A stretch of DNA of 36,823 nucleotides from Rhizobiaceae bacterium (GTDB taxonomy: Bacteria > Pseudomonadota > Alphaproteobacteria > Rhizobiales > Rhizobiaceae). A program made the position numbers and the translations under genes. Under the pieces are notes generated by a model. That model was not told the DNA's origin and did no database searches. It worked only from the letters and a program-made list of their open reading frames with translations. Where the stretch lies: positions 1-36,823 of the forward strand of contig JANQMU010000062.1 in assembly GCA_028279875.1 (NCBI GenBank), read 5' to 3'. Within the stretch, counting starts at the first letter, position 1, and each line of letters opens with the position of its first letter. Shown here one piece after another: positions 7,728 to 15,259 of the stretch.

Positions 7728-8620
7728 TGGCCGAACAGATCATCGCTGCGTCCATGATCATGACGACGCCGATCCTGCTGGCGGCGATGGGCGGGCTGGT
7801 CAACCGCCGCGCCGGGATCGTCAATATCGCGCTGGACGCGAAAATGTTGGTCGGCGCCTTCGTGGCGGTCGTTGTCTCGTCGGCGACGGGCGGCTGGTTC
7901 GTCGCCGTGCTGTCGGCAGCACTGGCCGGCGCGCTTGTCGGCTTTCTGTTCGGTTTGGTGGTCACCCGTGCCAACGCCAATATGATCGTCGCCGGTCTCG
8001 GGTTGAACGTGCTGGTCGCCGGAGTGCTCGGCTTCATCCTCAGCTGGGTCTACAATTCCAGCGGCACGCTGCGGCTGCCGGATGTTGTGCTGCTGCCGCA
8101 TCTTCTGCCACCATCGCTGGAAAATGTTCCGATCGTCGGAGAGGCGCTCGCCGAACTCGATCCGCTGACCGTTTTTGCCTGGGCCACGGTCGCGGTGCTG
8201 CCATTCCTGCTCGCCAGCACGCGCATCGGGCTTTGGCTGCGGGCCACCGGCAACGCACCGCAGGTCGCCCGCGCTGTCGGCCTGCCGCAAAAGGGCATCA
8301 AGGAGTTCTCGACGGCCTTCGCCGGCTTCTTTTCAGGGCTCGGCGGCGCGCATCTGGCGCTGGCCTCCATTGGCCTGTTCAATGAAGGCCTGACAGCCGG
8401 ACGGGGTTTCATTGCGCTCGCGGCCTTCTATTTCGGCCGTGACCGGCCGGTGGTGACGGCGCTGGTCTGCCTGCTGTTCGGTTTCCTGGAGGCAACGCAG
8501 ATCCGTATGCAGACAGCGGGCCTGCCGCCGAAGCTGGTCGGCACCATTCCCTATCTGTTCGTCCTCGTCGCCCTGTGTCTTGCCGGCTTGAAAAACCAGA
8601 AAGGAAAAGCGCTGCCATGA
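7724..8620 (+). CDS. ABC importer permease, BPD_transp_2 family (subunit 2)
   Basis: 298 residues, highly hydrophobic and shorter than the first permease, as is normal for the NupQ-like partner. Typical features are MTTPILLAAMGGLVNRRAGI at the N-terminus and NIALDAKMLVGAF, equivalent to the NVGVEGAF loop of its partner. A conserved GLPQKGIKEFSTAFAGFFSG cytoplasmic region probably contacts the ATPase. Starts are ATGA-coupled on both sides (7724-7727 and 8617-8620), so its synthesis is tied to subunit 1 and to the following hydrolase. Confidence 0.92.
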   Translation: MMAEQIIAASMIMTTPILLAAMGGLVNRRAGIVNIALDAKMLVGAFVAVVVSSATGGWFVAVLSAALAGALVGFLFGLVVTRANANMIVAGLGLNVLVAGVLGFILSWVYNSSGTLRLPDVVLLPHLLPPSLENVPIVGEALAELDPLTVFAWATVAVLPFLLASTRIGLWLRATGNAPQVARAVGLPQKGIKEFSTAFAGFFSGLGGAHLALASIGLFNEGLTAGRGFIALAAFYFGRDRPVVTALVCLLFGFLEATQIRMQTAGLPPKLVGTIPYLFVLVALCLAGLKNQKGKALP

Positions 8621-9174
8621 CCCGCACCGCGCTGCTTGTCATCGATATGCAGAATTCGTTCCTGCACCCGGAGGGGGAAAACACCTATCCGAAGGCGCAG
8701 GAGGTCATTGCACCGGTGCGCTCGCTGATCGAGGTCGCCCAGGCGGCCAAAACCCTGGTGGTGCATGTCGCCGACCGGCACCGGAGCGGATTTGACGATT
8801 TCGAGCAGAAATATCTACCGGAACATTGCGTCAGCGGCGGATTCAACGCGGAGTTCTTCGACGGCTTCGGCCCACAGGGCCACGCCAGTGAAATCGAGAT
8901 CGTCAAGCGCCGTTACAGCGCCTTCTTCGCCACGGAACTGGCGCTGTTCCTGAACGAGCAGCGGATCGAGCGGGTCGTCATCTGCGGCGTCAAGACCAAT
9001 GTCTGCGTGCGGGCGACCGCCCAGGACGCCTTTGCCCATGGTTTCGAGGTCGTCGTGCCGCGGCAGGCGACCAACAGCAATCGCGAACATCTGGCGACCG
9101 CGTCGCTGGAGGATATCGATCGCTATCTCGGTCAGGTCGTCGACCTCGATGCGGCGCGGGAGATGCTGACGTGA
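8617..9174 (+). CDS. Isochorismatase-like cysteine hydrolase
   Basis: 185 residues. The catalytic triad of the isochorismatase/nicotinamidase superfamily is visible: D10 (VIDMQN), K97 (EIVKRRYSAF) and C130 (GVKTNVCVRAT). Members hydrolyse amides such as nicotinamide, ureidoacrylate or N-carbamoyl compounds; true isochorismatases lack the Cys. The enzyme is cytoplasmic. It sits directly behind the importer with ATGA overlap and before a sugar kinase with GTGA overlap, so it most likely removes an amide or carbamoyl group from the imported compound or its base. The exact substrate is not identifiable. Confidence 0.88.
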   Translation: MTRTALLVIDMQNSFLHPEGENTYPKAQEVIAPVRSLIEVAQAAKTLVVHVADRHRSGFDDFEQKYLPEHCVSGGFNAEFFDGFGPQGHASEIEIVKRRYSAFFATELALFLNEQRIERVVICGVKTNVCVRATAQDAFAHGFEVVVPRQATNSNREHLATASLEDIDRYLGQVVDLDAAREMLT

Positions 9175-10016
9175 CCGGCCTTTGCGTCACCGGCTATGGC
9201 AGCCTCGATTACGCTGTGACCCTGGACGGTTTCGCCGAGGGCAACCGGACGACTTTGGTCAGCCGGCGCAGCGCTGCGGCGTGGCCGCGGATCGGCGGCT
9301 GCCCGGCCTATGTCGCACGGGCCGTCGCGGATCGTCTCGGGACCGCCAAAATCATCTCCTGGATGGGCGCTAATGCCGAAGGCCGGCTCTATTGCGACGG
9401 GCTGGCGGCCGACGGCATCGATATTTCCGGCATCGCCATGGTCGACGCGCCGCGTTCGCCCACGTCCTTGCTAGTTTATCAGGCCGACGGCAGTTGCGCC
9501 TGCCTCTATGACCCGGCGCTGGGCGGGCAGGAACAATTGACGGATGAACAAAGGGCGCTGATTGGTGCGGCCAGCCATCTGTGCATCTCGGTCGGCCCGC
9601 CGCAATTGATGCGGCCGATCCTGGAAGCACGAGACCCTGCGGCACGGCTCTACTGGCTGACGAAGAACGACACGGCTGCTTTCACGCCGGAGATCTGCCG
9701 CCAGCTCTCGGCCGAGGCCGATGTGATTTTCTGCAACCAGGCCGAGCGGGCGCTGATCGGCGAAACGCGGGATGGCGTGATCGTCGTCGAGACACGCGGC
9801 CGTGACGGTGTCGTGGTCACGGCTCCGGGCATCGAAAAGACCGCCCGGGTCGATCCCGTTCCGGCGGACGACACAACGGGCGCCGGCGACACGTTTGCCG
9901 GGGGCTTCATTGCCGCCGAGATGGACGGCATCACCGATCCGGCCCTGGCGTGTGAACAGGCGGTGGCCGCGGCGCGCCTCTTTCTGCACCACCGTCTGAC
10001 GGGAGAACAAAAATGA
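9171..10016 (+). CDS. PfkB/ribokinase-family carbohydrate kinase
   Basis: 281 residues, slightly short for ribokinases. The start is GTG 9171, overlapping the previous stop (GTGA). The Gly-rich N-terminal strand GYGSLDY, the IGGCPAYVARAVA substrate-binding helix, CNQAE (188-192) and the catalytic signature DDTTGAGDTF with base D240 are all present. The family phosphorylates sugars or nucleosides with ATP. Placed between a cysteine hydrolase and a nucleoside phosphorylase, it may act on the sugar released from the imported nucleoside, or on the nucleoside itself. The stop overlaps the phosphorylase start (ATGA). Confidence 0.9.
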   Translation: MTGLCVTGYGSLDYAVTLDGFAEGNRTTLVSRRSAAAWPRIGGCPAYVARAVADRLGTAKIISWMGANAEGRLYCDGLAADGIDISGIAMVDAPRSPTSLLVYQADGSCACLYDPALGGQEQLTDEQRALIGAASHLCISVGPPQLMRPILEARDPAARLYWLTKNDTAAFTPEICRQLSAEADVIFCNQAERALIGETRDGVIVVETRGRDGVVVTAPGIEKTARVDPVPADDTTGAGDTFAGGFIAAEMDGITDPALACEQAVAAARLFLHHRLTGEQK

Positions 10017-10750
10017 AGACAGCCTGGTATCTGGGCCACCGTGCCGATGCCGTCGGCGACCGGGCGCTGCTGATCGGCGACCCGGACCGTATCGACCGGA
10101 TTGCCGGCCGCATGGAGGATGTCCGTTTTCTGCCCGTCAAGCGTGGGTTGCGGACCATCACCGGCGTCTATAACGGCAAGATCGTCACCGTGGCGGCATT
10201 CGGCATGGGCGCGCCGATCGCCACCATCGTCCTGCATGAACTCGCCGATCTCGGCGTCAGCCGGTTCCTGCGCATCGGCACGGCGATGTATTTCCCGCCG
10301 ATGCAGGGCGGCGGGCTGCTGGTCAGCGAACACGCCCTGTGCTTCGAGGGCACATCGCATGCCTATAGCGACGATCCGGAGGCGAGCCGGGCCGATCAAA
10401 GCCTGATCGATGCCTGCCGGGAGGCCGGCGCGGCGGCGGGCAAAACCGTCACCGGCGGGCTGTTTGCGACCTATGATGCCTTCTACCGCGACATGTTCGG
10501 CATCGACGATGAGGGGCGGGTGCGCGCGGCGAAAAACCATCAGGCGCTGCGCGAGGCCGGCGTCATCGCCATCGACATGGAGACGTCTGCGCTGATCGCA
10601 TCGGCAGCAGCTTTGAATGTCGGCTTTGCCAGCCTGTGCCTCGGCACCGTCAATGCGGCCACCCGCGAGAAGCTGGCGCCGGATGCCCTGGCCGCTGGCG
10701 AGGCGCTGCTCTTTGAAACGGCGCTGGAAGGCATCACCCGGGCGGTCTGA
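10013..10750 (+). CDS. Nucleoside phosphorylase (uridine phosphorylase-like)
   Basis: 245 residues of the PNP/UDP family. GDPDR (22-26) and R87 in FLRIGTA are the phosphate-binding elements, and IDMETSAL with E190 is the ribose-binding motif. These enzymes split a nucleoside with phosphate into a base and (deoxy)ribose-1-phosphate. The loop after RIGTA reads MYFPPMQGGG, unlike the glycine-rich run I expect in standard uridine phosphorylases, which hints at altered specificity. Translation is coupled to the kinase by ATGA overlap. This gene is the strongest reason to call the operon a nucleoside pathway. Confidence 0.88.
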   Translation: MKTAWYLGHRADAVGDRALLIGDPDRIDRIAGRMEDVRFLPVKRGLRTITGVYNGKIVTVAAFGMGAPIATIVLHELADLGVSRFLRIGTAMYFPPMQGGGLLVSEHALCFEGTSHAYSDDPEASRADQSLIDACREAGAAAGKTVTGGLFATYDAFYRDMFGIDDEGRVRAAKNHQALREAGVIAIDMETSALIASAAALNVGFASLCLGTVNAATREKLAPDALAAGEALLFETALEGITRAV

Positions 10751-10768
10751 AGAATGGAAGGAAAGACG

Positions 10769-11536
10769 ATGAGCGATATTGTCGAGCGCTATTTCGGTTC
10801 GGTAACGGAGCGGCTGCAGCGGGTCGCCGATACGCAAGGTGCGGCCATCAGACAGGCGGCGGACATCTGTGCCGAGAGCATTCTGAACGACAGGCTGGTC
10901 TTCACCTTCGGCACCGGCCACGGCTCCTTCGCGGCGATGGAAATGTTCCCGCGCACCGGCACGGTGACCGGCTTTCGGCCGATCGTCGAGAGTTCGATGA
11001 TTTCGTTTCACCGGGTGCTGGGCGATGGCGGCGCCCGGCAATACCGCTTCATTCACGGTCGCGAGGGTTATGGCACGGCGATCCTGGCGGCCCATCAGCT
11101 CGATCCCGGCGACGCGATGCTGATTTTCTCCCATTCGGGCCTGAATGCCGTGACGCTCGACATCGCCGTCGGCGCCAAGGAGCGCGGCATGAAGCTTATC
11201 GGCGTGACGTCGGTGCCGCATTCGTCTTCGACCCCATCGCGCCATTCCTGCGGCAAGCGGCTGTTCGAGCTTGCCGATGTGGTCATCGATACCGGCGTGC
11301 CGAAGGGCGATGCGGGCATTGCCGTCGGCGACAGCAAGCACCGGGTCGGCGCGACCTCGACGTCGATTGCCATTGCCATCGGCCAGGCGATCAATGCGGC
11401 AACGGCAGAGATTATCGTCGAGGCGGGCCGCGAGCCCTATATCATGGTAAGTCCCAACACCACGGAAAAGGCCGCCGCCGATGTCCAGAACGACCGGAAC
11501 TATGCCGAGCTCTGGCGGCGCCTGAAGATGCGGTGA
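10769..11536 (+). CDS. SIS-domain sugar isomerase-like protein
   Basis: 255 residues. An N-terminal helical region (1-40) precedes an SIS phosphosugar-binding fold: FTFGTGHGSFAAMEMF is its first loop and IFSHSGLNAV (119-128), with SHSG, is the signature. SIS proteins bind phosphosugars and isomerise aldoses and ketoses or act as regulators. An earlier ATG at 10754 exists, but GGAAGGAAAG stands directly before 10769, so that start is taken. In this operon it could isomerise the sugar phosphate produced by the phosphorylase or kinase. The conserved DSKHRVGATSTSIAIAIGQA region resembles sugar-isomerase-domain proteins found near transporters. Confidence 0.85.
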   Translation: MSDIVERYFGSVTERLQRVADTQGAAIRQAADICAESILNDRLVFTFGTGHGSFAAMEMFPRTGTVTGFRPIVESSMISFHRVLGDGGARQYRFIHGREGYGTAILAAHQLDPGDAMLIFSHSGLNAVTLDIAVGAKERGMKLIGVTSVPHSSSTPSRHSCGKRLFELADVVIDTGVPKGDAGIAVGDSKHRVGATSTSIAIAIGQAINAATAEIIVEAGREPYIMVSPNTTEKAAADVQNDRNYAELWRRLKMR

Positions 11537-11543
11537 GGTGGGC

Positions 11544-12989
11544 ATGGATCGCGGGTTTTTCATCAATGGTGCGTGGCACACGCCGCAGGGCGCCGAGCGT
11601 TTCAAGATCACGGATCCGGCGACCGGTGAAGCGGTCGGTTCGACAGTGCTGGCCGACGAACGGATCGTCGACGAGGCGGTCGGCCACGCCGAAGCGGCGG
11701 CCCCCGGATTTGCCGCGCTGCCGGCGGGCGAGCGCGCGGCGCTGCTGACCCGCGCCGCGGCGCTCATCGAAGAGCGCGTCGAGGCGATGGCGCTGCTGTT
11801 GACCCGCGAGCAGGGAAAGCCGGTTGCCGACAACCGCAAGGAAATCCTCTTCGGTGCCGAGGTGCTGCGCTACTATGCCGGTGAGGCAACGCGGATCGGC
11901 GGCTCGCTGCGGCCGGCGAGTGCCGCTTCGGTCAAGAACATCGTCTCCTATCATCCGGTCGGCGTGACGGCGGCAATCGTGCCGTGGAATTATCCGGTCG
12001 ATCTCTATTGCTGGAAAATCGGGCCGGCGCTCGCCGCCGGCTGTCCGATGATCGTCAAATCCCCGCATGAGACGCCGCTGGCGATCGCCATGCTGGTCGA
12101 TTGCCTGCACGAGGCCGGCCTGCCGGCGGGGGTTCTCGCCGATCTTCCGGGCCTCGGCCCGGTGGCCGGCGCGGCGCTGTCCGCCCATCCGCGCATCCGG
12201 CTGATCTCGGCGACGGCCTCAATCGCCGCCGGGCAGGACATCATGCGCAGGGCTGCGGGCAATCTCAAACGCGTGTCGCTGGAGCTCGGCGGCCATGCGC
12301 CGTTCATCGTCATGGCCGATGCCGATCTGGAGGAGGCGGTGAGGGCGGCGCACCGCCGGTCGTTCTCCAATATGGGACAGATCTGCATCACCGTGAACCG
12401 CATCCTGGTCGACCGGCGGGTCCACAAGGCCTTTGCCGACTGCCTTGCCAGCCTGACCGAGGCGACGGAAATCGGCCATGGCACGGCGCCCGGTGTCGCC
12501 TACGGGCCGGTGCTCAACCGGTCGGTCATCGACCGGGTCGAAGCACACCAGGCCGATGCGCTGGCCAAAGGCGGGCGGCTGATCGCCGGCGGCCGGCAGC
12601 CGGAGGGTAGCGCCTTTGCGGGTGGCACCTTCTATCGCCCGACTGTGATCGACAATGCGCCGGTCGACAGCCTGCCGATGCAGGAAGAGACCTATGGTCC
12701 GCTCGCCGCGATCGCCGCCTTCGACAGCGAAGCCGAAATGCTCGACCTTGCCAACGGGCTCGAATACGGGCTGGCGGCCTATCTCTACGGCGCCGATCTG
12801 GAACGGCTATGGGCGCTCGCCGACCGGCTGGAATTCGGCGCTGTCGGGGTCAATGTCAACGACACCAGCGAGTTGCAGGCCCCGTTCGGCGGCTGGAAGA
12901 TGAGCGGCATGGGCCGCGAACTCGGGCCGGAGGGCCTGGATGCCTATCTGGAAGCCAAGCACATCAAGATGCGAGTGCGGCCGGTGTGA
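11544..12989 (+). CDS. Aldehyde dehydrogenase (succinate-semialdehyde dehydrogenase type)
   Basis: 481 residues, normal length. Catalytic C281 is in GQICITVNR and the general base E247 in LELGGHAPFIV, the version found in GabD-like enzymes. PWNYP marks the NAD(P) site. The frame also offers GTG 11538, but ATG 11544 is chosen with GAGGTG upstream. The gene follows the SIS gene by 7 bases and ends the operon; the convergent DUF930 gene ends 8 bases further on, leaving no room for a separate terminator. Its role would be oxidation of an aldehyde formed from the sugar or base part of the imported compound; the substrate is unknown. Confidence 0.9.
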   Translation: MDRGFFINGAWHTPQGAERFKITDPATGEAVGSTVLADERIVDEAVGHAEAAAPGFAALPAGERAALLTRAAALIEERVEAMALLLTREQGKPVADNRKEILFGAEVLRYYAGEATRIGGSLRPASAASVKNIVSYHPVGVTAAIVPWNYPVDLYCWKIGPALAAGCPMIVKSPHETPLAIAMLVDCLHEAGLPAGVLADLPGLGPVAGAALSAHPRIRLISATASIAAGQDIMRRAAGNLKRVSLELGGHAPFIVMADADLEEAVRAAHRRSFSNMGQICITVNRILVDRRVHKAFADCLASLTEATEIGHGTAPGVAYGPVLNRSVIDRVEAHQADALAKGGRLIAGGRQPEGSAFAGGTFYRPTVIDNAPVDSLPMQEETYGPLAAIAAFDSEAEMLDLANGLEYGLAAYLYGADLERLWALADRLEFGAVGVNVNDTSELQAPFGGWKMSGMGRELGPEGLDAYLEAKHIKMRVRPV

Positions 12990-12996
12990 GTGTGCC

Positions 12997-13830
12997 CTAC
13001 GAAGCGGGCAGGCCGCGACCGGCCCATTCGGCGCGCGGGATCGGGGTTCCGACGGTGAAGTCAAAGGACACGATCCGGGTTGCGGCCTCATCGATTTCGC
13101 AGCGAAAGCGCAAATTGAACCAGCGGGCGTTGGAGCGGAACGCGCCCCTGCGCACCTGCAATATCGTCCCCTCGTCCAACCGGTAGGTCGGCAAGAGGTC
13201 CGGCCAATAGGGCGGGACGGAACCGTTCAACTGACGGCGCAGTTCGCTGACGCAAAGGGTGCCGGCGCGAATCCCGCGCGGCGTTGCGTTCATCGCCGTG
13301 GTCGCCACGGGGCTTTCAGTGTCGTGCGGCGAGGGCGCGGTTTCGGCTGTTTGCGCCGGTTCCGGCGGCGCGTCCGCGGCTTCCGGCAGCGCTTCACCGG
13401 TCGGCGCCTCAAGCGCGTCGACGGTCTGCTCCAGCGTCTCCGGGGTTTCCGTCGGTTCCTCTGATGATGCCGTGTCTGTCTCATCTTCGCTGGCGGCATC
13501 GCTATCAACGGATGTGTCCTGGCCGGCATCCTCTTCGCCATAGCGATACACAGGACGAAACAATTGAGGCGGCTGAGTATCCGCCTCATCGGCCGAAGCG
13601 GTTTCTTCCGTATCGGATTCCGGCTCTGCCGCGGGCGCGTCTGACTGTTCCTGTGGCGCCGCTTCTTCCGGAAGCACCAGTTCCACCCGGACCACCTCCG
13701 GCTCTCCGGGATCCAGCCTCAATTGCGGCAGACCGAAAACCAGCAGCGCCAACAGGACCGCATGGATGACAATCGAGACGAAGCCGCCCAAAGTGATCGT
13801 CTGCTTGAATCTCTTGAGCGTCTGCAGCAT
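12997..13830 (-). CDS. DUF930-type, TonB-shaped membrane-anchored protein
   Basis: 277 residues in three parts. A short basic cytoplasmic end and one membrane helix come first (about residues 13-34). A long acidic, Glu/Ala/Pro/Thr-rich linker fills about 45-180. A C-terminal globular domain beginning CVSELRRQLN has WFNLRFRCEID and a conserved VGTPIPRAEW end; this domain resembles DUF930 of Hyphomicrobiales. The layout is like TonB or TolA, with a periplasm-spanning arm. A TTG at 13866 would add 12 residues; ATG 13830 is preferred because the basic stretch and anchor follow. The function is unknown. Confidence 0.75.
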   Translation of the reverse strand: MLQTLKRFKQTITLGGFVSIVIHAVLLALLVFGLPQLRLDPGEPEVVRVELVLPEEAAPQEQSDAPAAEPESDTEETASADEADTQPPQLFRPVYRYGEEDAGQDTSVDSDAASEDETDTASSEEPTETPETLEQTVDALEAPTGEALPEAADAPPEPAQTAETAPSPHDTESPVATTAMNATPRGIRAGTLCVSELRRQLNGSVPPYWPDLLPTYRLDEGTILQVRRGAFRSNARWFNLRFRCEIDEAATRIVSFDFTVGTPIPRAEWAGRGLPAS

Positions 13831-13968
13831 TGCAAAGCCAATATAGGGCGGCTCGCCGGAAGACAAACCGGCGATGGGACAGGGCTGAATTTACAGCGAC
13901 ATTGCGGTGACGGTGTGGGCATGTGGAACCGTATTTTCGTAACGGCCCGCTGTCACAAACCCGACGGC

Positions 13969-14373
13969 CTAAATATCCAGCCGCGCCTTCAAAGCGTCAT
14001 CGAGCTCATCGGCCGGGAAATCGATATGGATGTGATTGCCGTCGCAGTCGAAGATATTGACCTGCACGATGGGAAAGGCCGGTACGGTGTTCATCCCGAA
14101 GTCGATGCCTCGTTCGTCCAGCCGGGCCACAAACGCGGCAAGTCCGCTGGCGGTGATAGCAAAATGCTGGATCTTCGGCTCGATCGACTGGCGCTCCTCG
14201 TCGGCCACCACAAGATGGACCACCGCATGGTCGCCCGCATACATCCAGGCGCCCGGGAAAGGAAATGGCGGGCGTTCGCCGGCGGCCATGCCGAGAACAT
14301 CCGTATACCACGCGATCATCGCATCAAGATTGGACGTTATGATATTGACGTGATCAAGCCTGTTTAACTGCAC
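13969..14373 (-). CDS. VOC-superfamily (glyoxalase/dioxygenase-like) protein
   Basis: 134 residues with the paired beta-alpha-beta-beta-beta modules of the vicinal oxygen chelate fold. LDHVNI near the N-terminus (H8) and AVVHLVV and HIHIDF later supply likely metal ligands, and AWYTDVLGM is the usual helix. GTG 14371-14373 is chosen because GGAG lies 9 bases upstream and the family normally starts just before L-x-H-V; the open frame extends to 14415. Members include glyoxalases, fosfomycin-resistance enzymes and extradiol dioxygenases, and nothing here decides between them. Confidence 0.82.
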   Translation of the reverse strand: MQLNRLDHVNIITSNLDAMIAWYTDVLGMAAGERPPFPFPGAWMYAGDHAVVHLVVADEERQSIEPKIQHFAITASGLAAFVARLDERGIDFGMNTVPAFPIVQVNIFDCDGNHIHIDFPADELDDALKARLDI

Positions 14374-14474
14374 CCGGCTGCTCCAACAAATTGCGCGATG
14401 GTGCGTTCGCGGCACCGGCGCGATGTCATGTTTTAAGAATATTCGGGCGGCGACGGCGCCGCAAGCCCAAAATT

Positions 14475-14489
14475 CGGTGACAGTTTACT
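14475..14489. repeat. Left copy of a 15-bp inverted repeat flanking the RAYT gene
   Basis: CGGTGACAGTTTACT lies directly after the transposase stop codon. Its exact reverse complement is at 15195-15209, upstream of the same gene. Confidence 0.85.
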
Positions 14490-15164
14490 TTATTCAGTTG
14501 CCGTCGCTTTGACCCTGCGGCCGCGCTTGCCCGGTGCCAGCGAACGGCCGGTCCGCTTCTCCAGACCCTTCAGCCAGTCCGAGGTGCCAACCGGCCGGCC
14601 GATCGTCTCGGCCCGCCGCAGTGGACCATAGGCAGCCTCCTCCTCAAATTCGGCTCCCAGGAATTCCTTGAAGTTCCCGACCCGCTCCAACACCGGGGCC
14701 ACATCCACAACCGCATCGTTTTGGCCGGCCAGATGCGCCCGCGCGCTCGACCAGGGCCAGTCCCGCGCCCGCTTCACCAGTCCCGCCCGAACCGGGTTCA
14801 ACGTCACATAGCGGACGGCATTGAGCAGATGCTCCTCATCCATGACAACCGATCCATAGCGGCCCTGCCACAGATGTCCGGTCACCTTGAGCCGGGCATT
14901 GATATGGGCCGTATAGCGGCGATGCAGATCGGCGAAGGTCTTGCGCAAACCGTCCTCATCCGACGGCACGAGGATGATGTGGACATGATTGGGCATCAGG
15001 CACCAGGCCCAGACGGTGCTGCCGGCCTTCCCGCTGCTTTCGGCGAGCCAGTCGCGATAGAGGGCATAGTCGCGTTTGTTGAAGAAGGTGGTCTCGCGGC
15101 GATTGCCGCGCTGGGTCACGTGATGGGGCAGTCCGGGAACCACGAGGCGGGCAAGGCGGGCCAT
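14490..15164 (-). CDS. REP-associated tyrosine transposase (RAYT, Y1_Tnp family)
   Basis: 224 residues. The N-terminus MARLARLVVPGLPHHVTQRG is the classic RAYT start, NHVHII (59-64) holds the HUH metal-binding pair H60/H62, and RRYTAHIN contains the candidate catalytic Tyr (Y84). GHLWQGRY and YVTLNPVRAGLV are further family motifs. RAYTs are single-copy relatives of IS200/IS605 transposases that act on REP-type hairpins. The frame appears intact, with a Lys/Arg-rich C-terminal tail. The gene is bracketed by 15-bp inverted repeats and stands at the edge of an AT-rich patch, which suggests a mobile origin. Confidence 0.9.
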   Translation of the reverse strand: MARLARLVVPGLPHHVTQRGNRRETTFFNKRDYALYRDWLAESSGKAGSTVWAWCLMPNHVHIILVPSDEDGLRKTFADLHRRYTAHINARLKVTGHLWQGRYGSVVMDEEHLLNAVRYVTLNPVRAGLVKRARDWPWSSARAHLAGQNDAVVDVAPVLERVGNFKEFLGAEFEEEAAYGPLRRAETIGRPVGTSDWLKGLEKRTGRSLAPGKRGRRVKATATE

Positions 15165-15194
15165 GGCGGGCAGGGTACAGTGGTTCGTGTAATT

Positions 15195-15209
15195 AGTAAA
15201 CTGTCACCG
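15195..15209. repeat. Right copy of the RAYT-flanking inverted repeat
   Basis: AGTAAACTGTCACCG is the perfect reverse complement of 14475-14489. It lies about 30 bases upstream of the transposase start codon. Confidence 0.85.
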
Positions 15210-15259
15210 TAATGCCAAAGGCGAGGAGTTTACTGATTCCCTATCGGGGACACCAAACA

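Larger units (their letters stand above)
14475..15234. mobile_element. RAYT element with hairpin-forming ends
   Basis: The unit runs from the left inverted repeat (14475-14489) through the transposase to the right repeat (15195-15209). The right copy contains AGTAAACT (15195-15202), which can also pair with AGTTTACT at 15227-15234 to form an 8-bp stem with a 24-base loop, the kind of single-strand structure recognised by HUH enzymes. No target-site duplication is visible, as expected for this class. Confidence 0.6.

Noticed and set aside
9650..11839. A 729-residue open frame on the minus strand
   Set aside because: It is exactly antisense to the kinase, phosphorylase and SIS genes, which have clear motifs and overlapping starts. 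Its predicted protein is rich in Arg and His with no recognisable motif, a normal by-product of high third-position GC.
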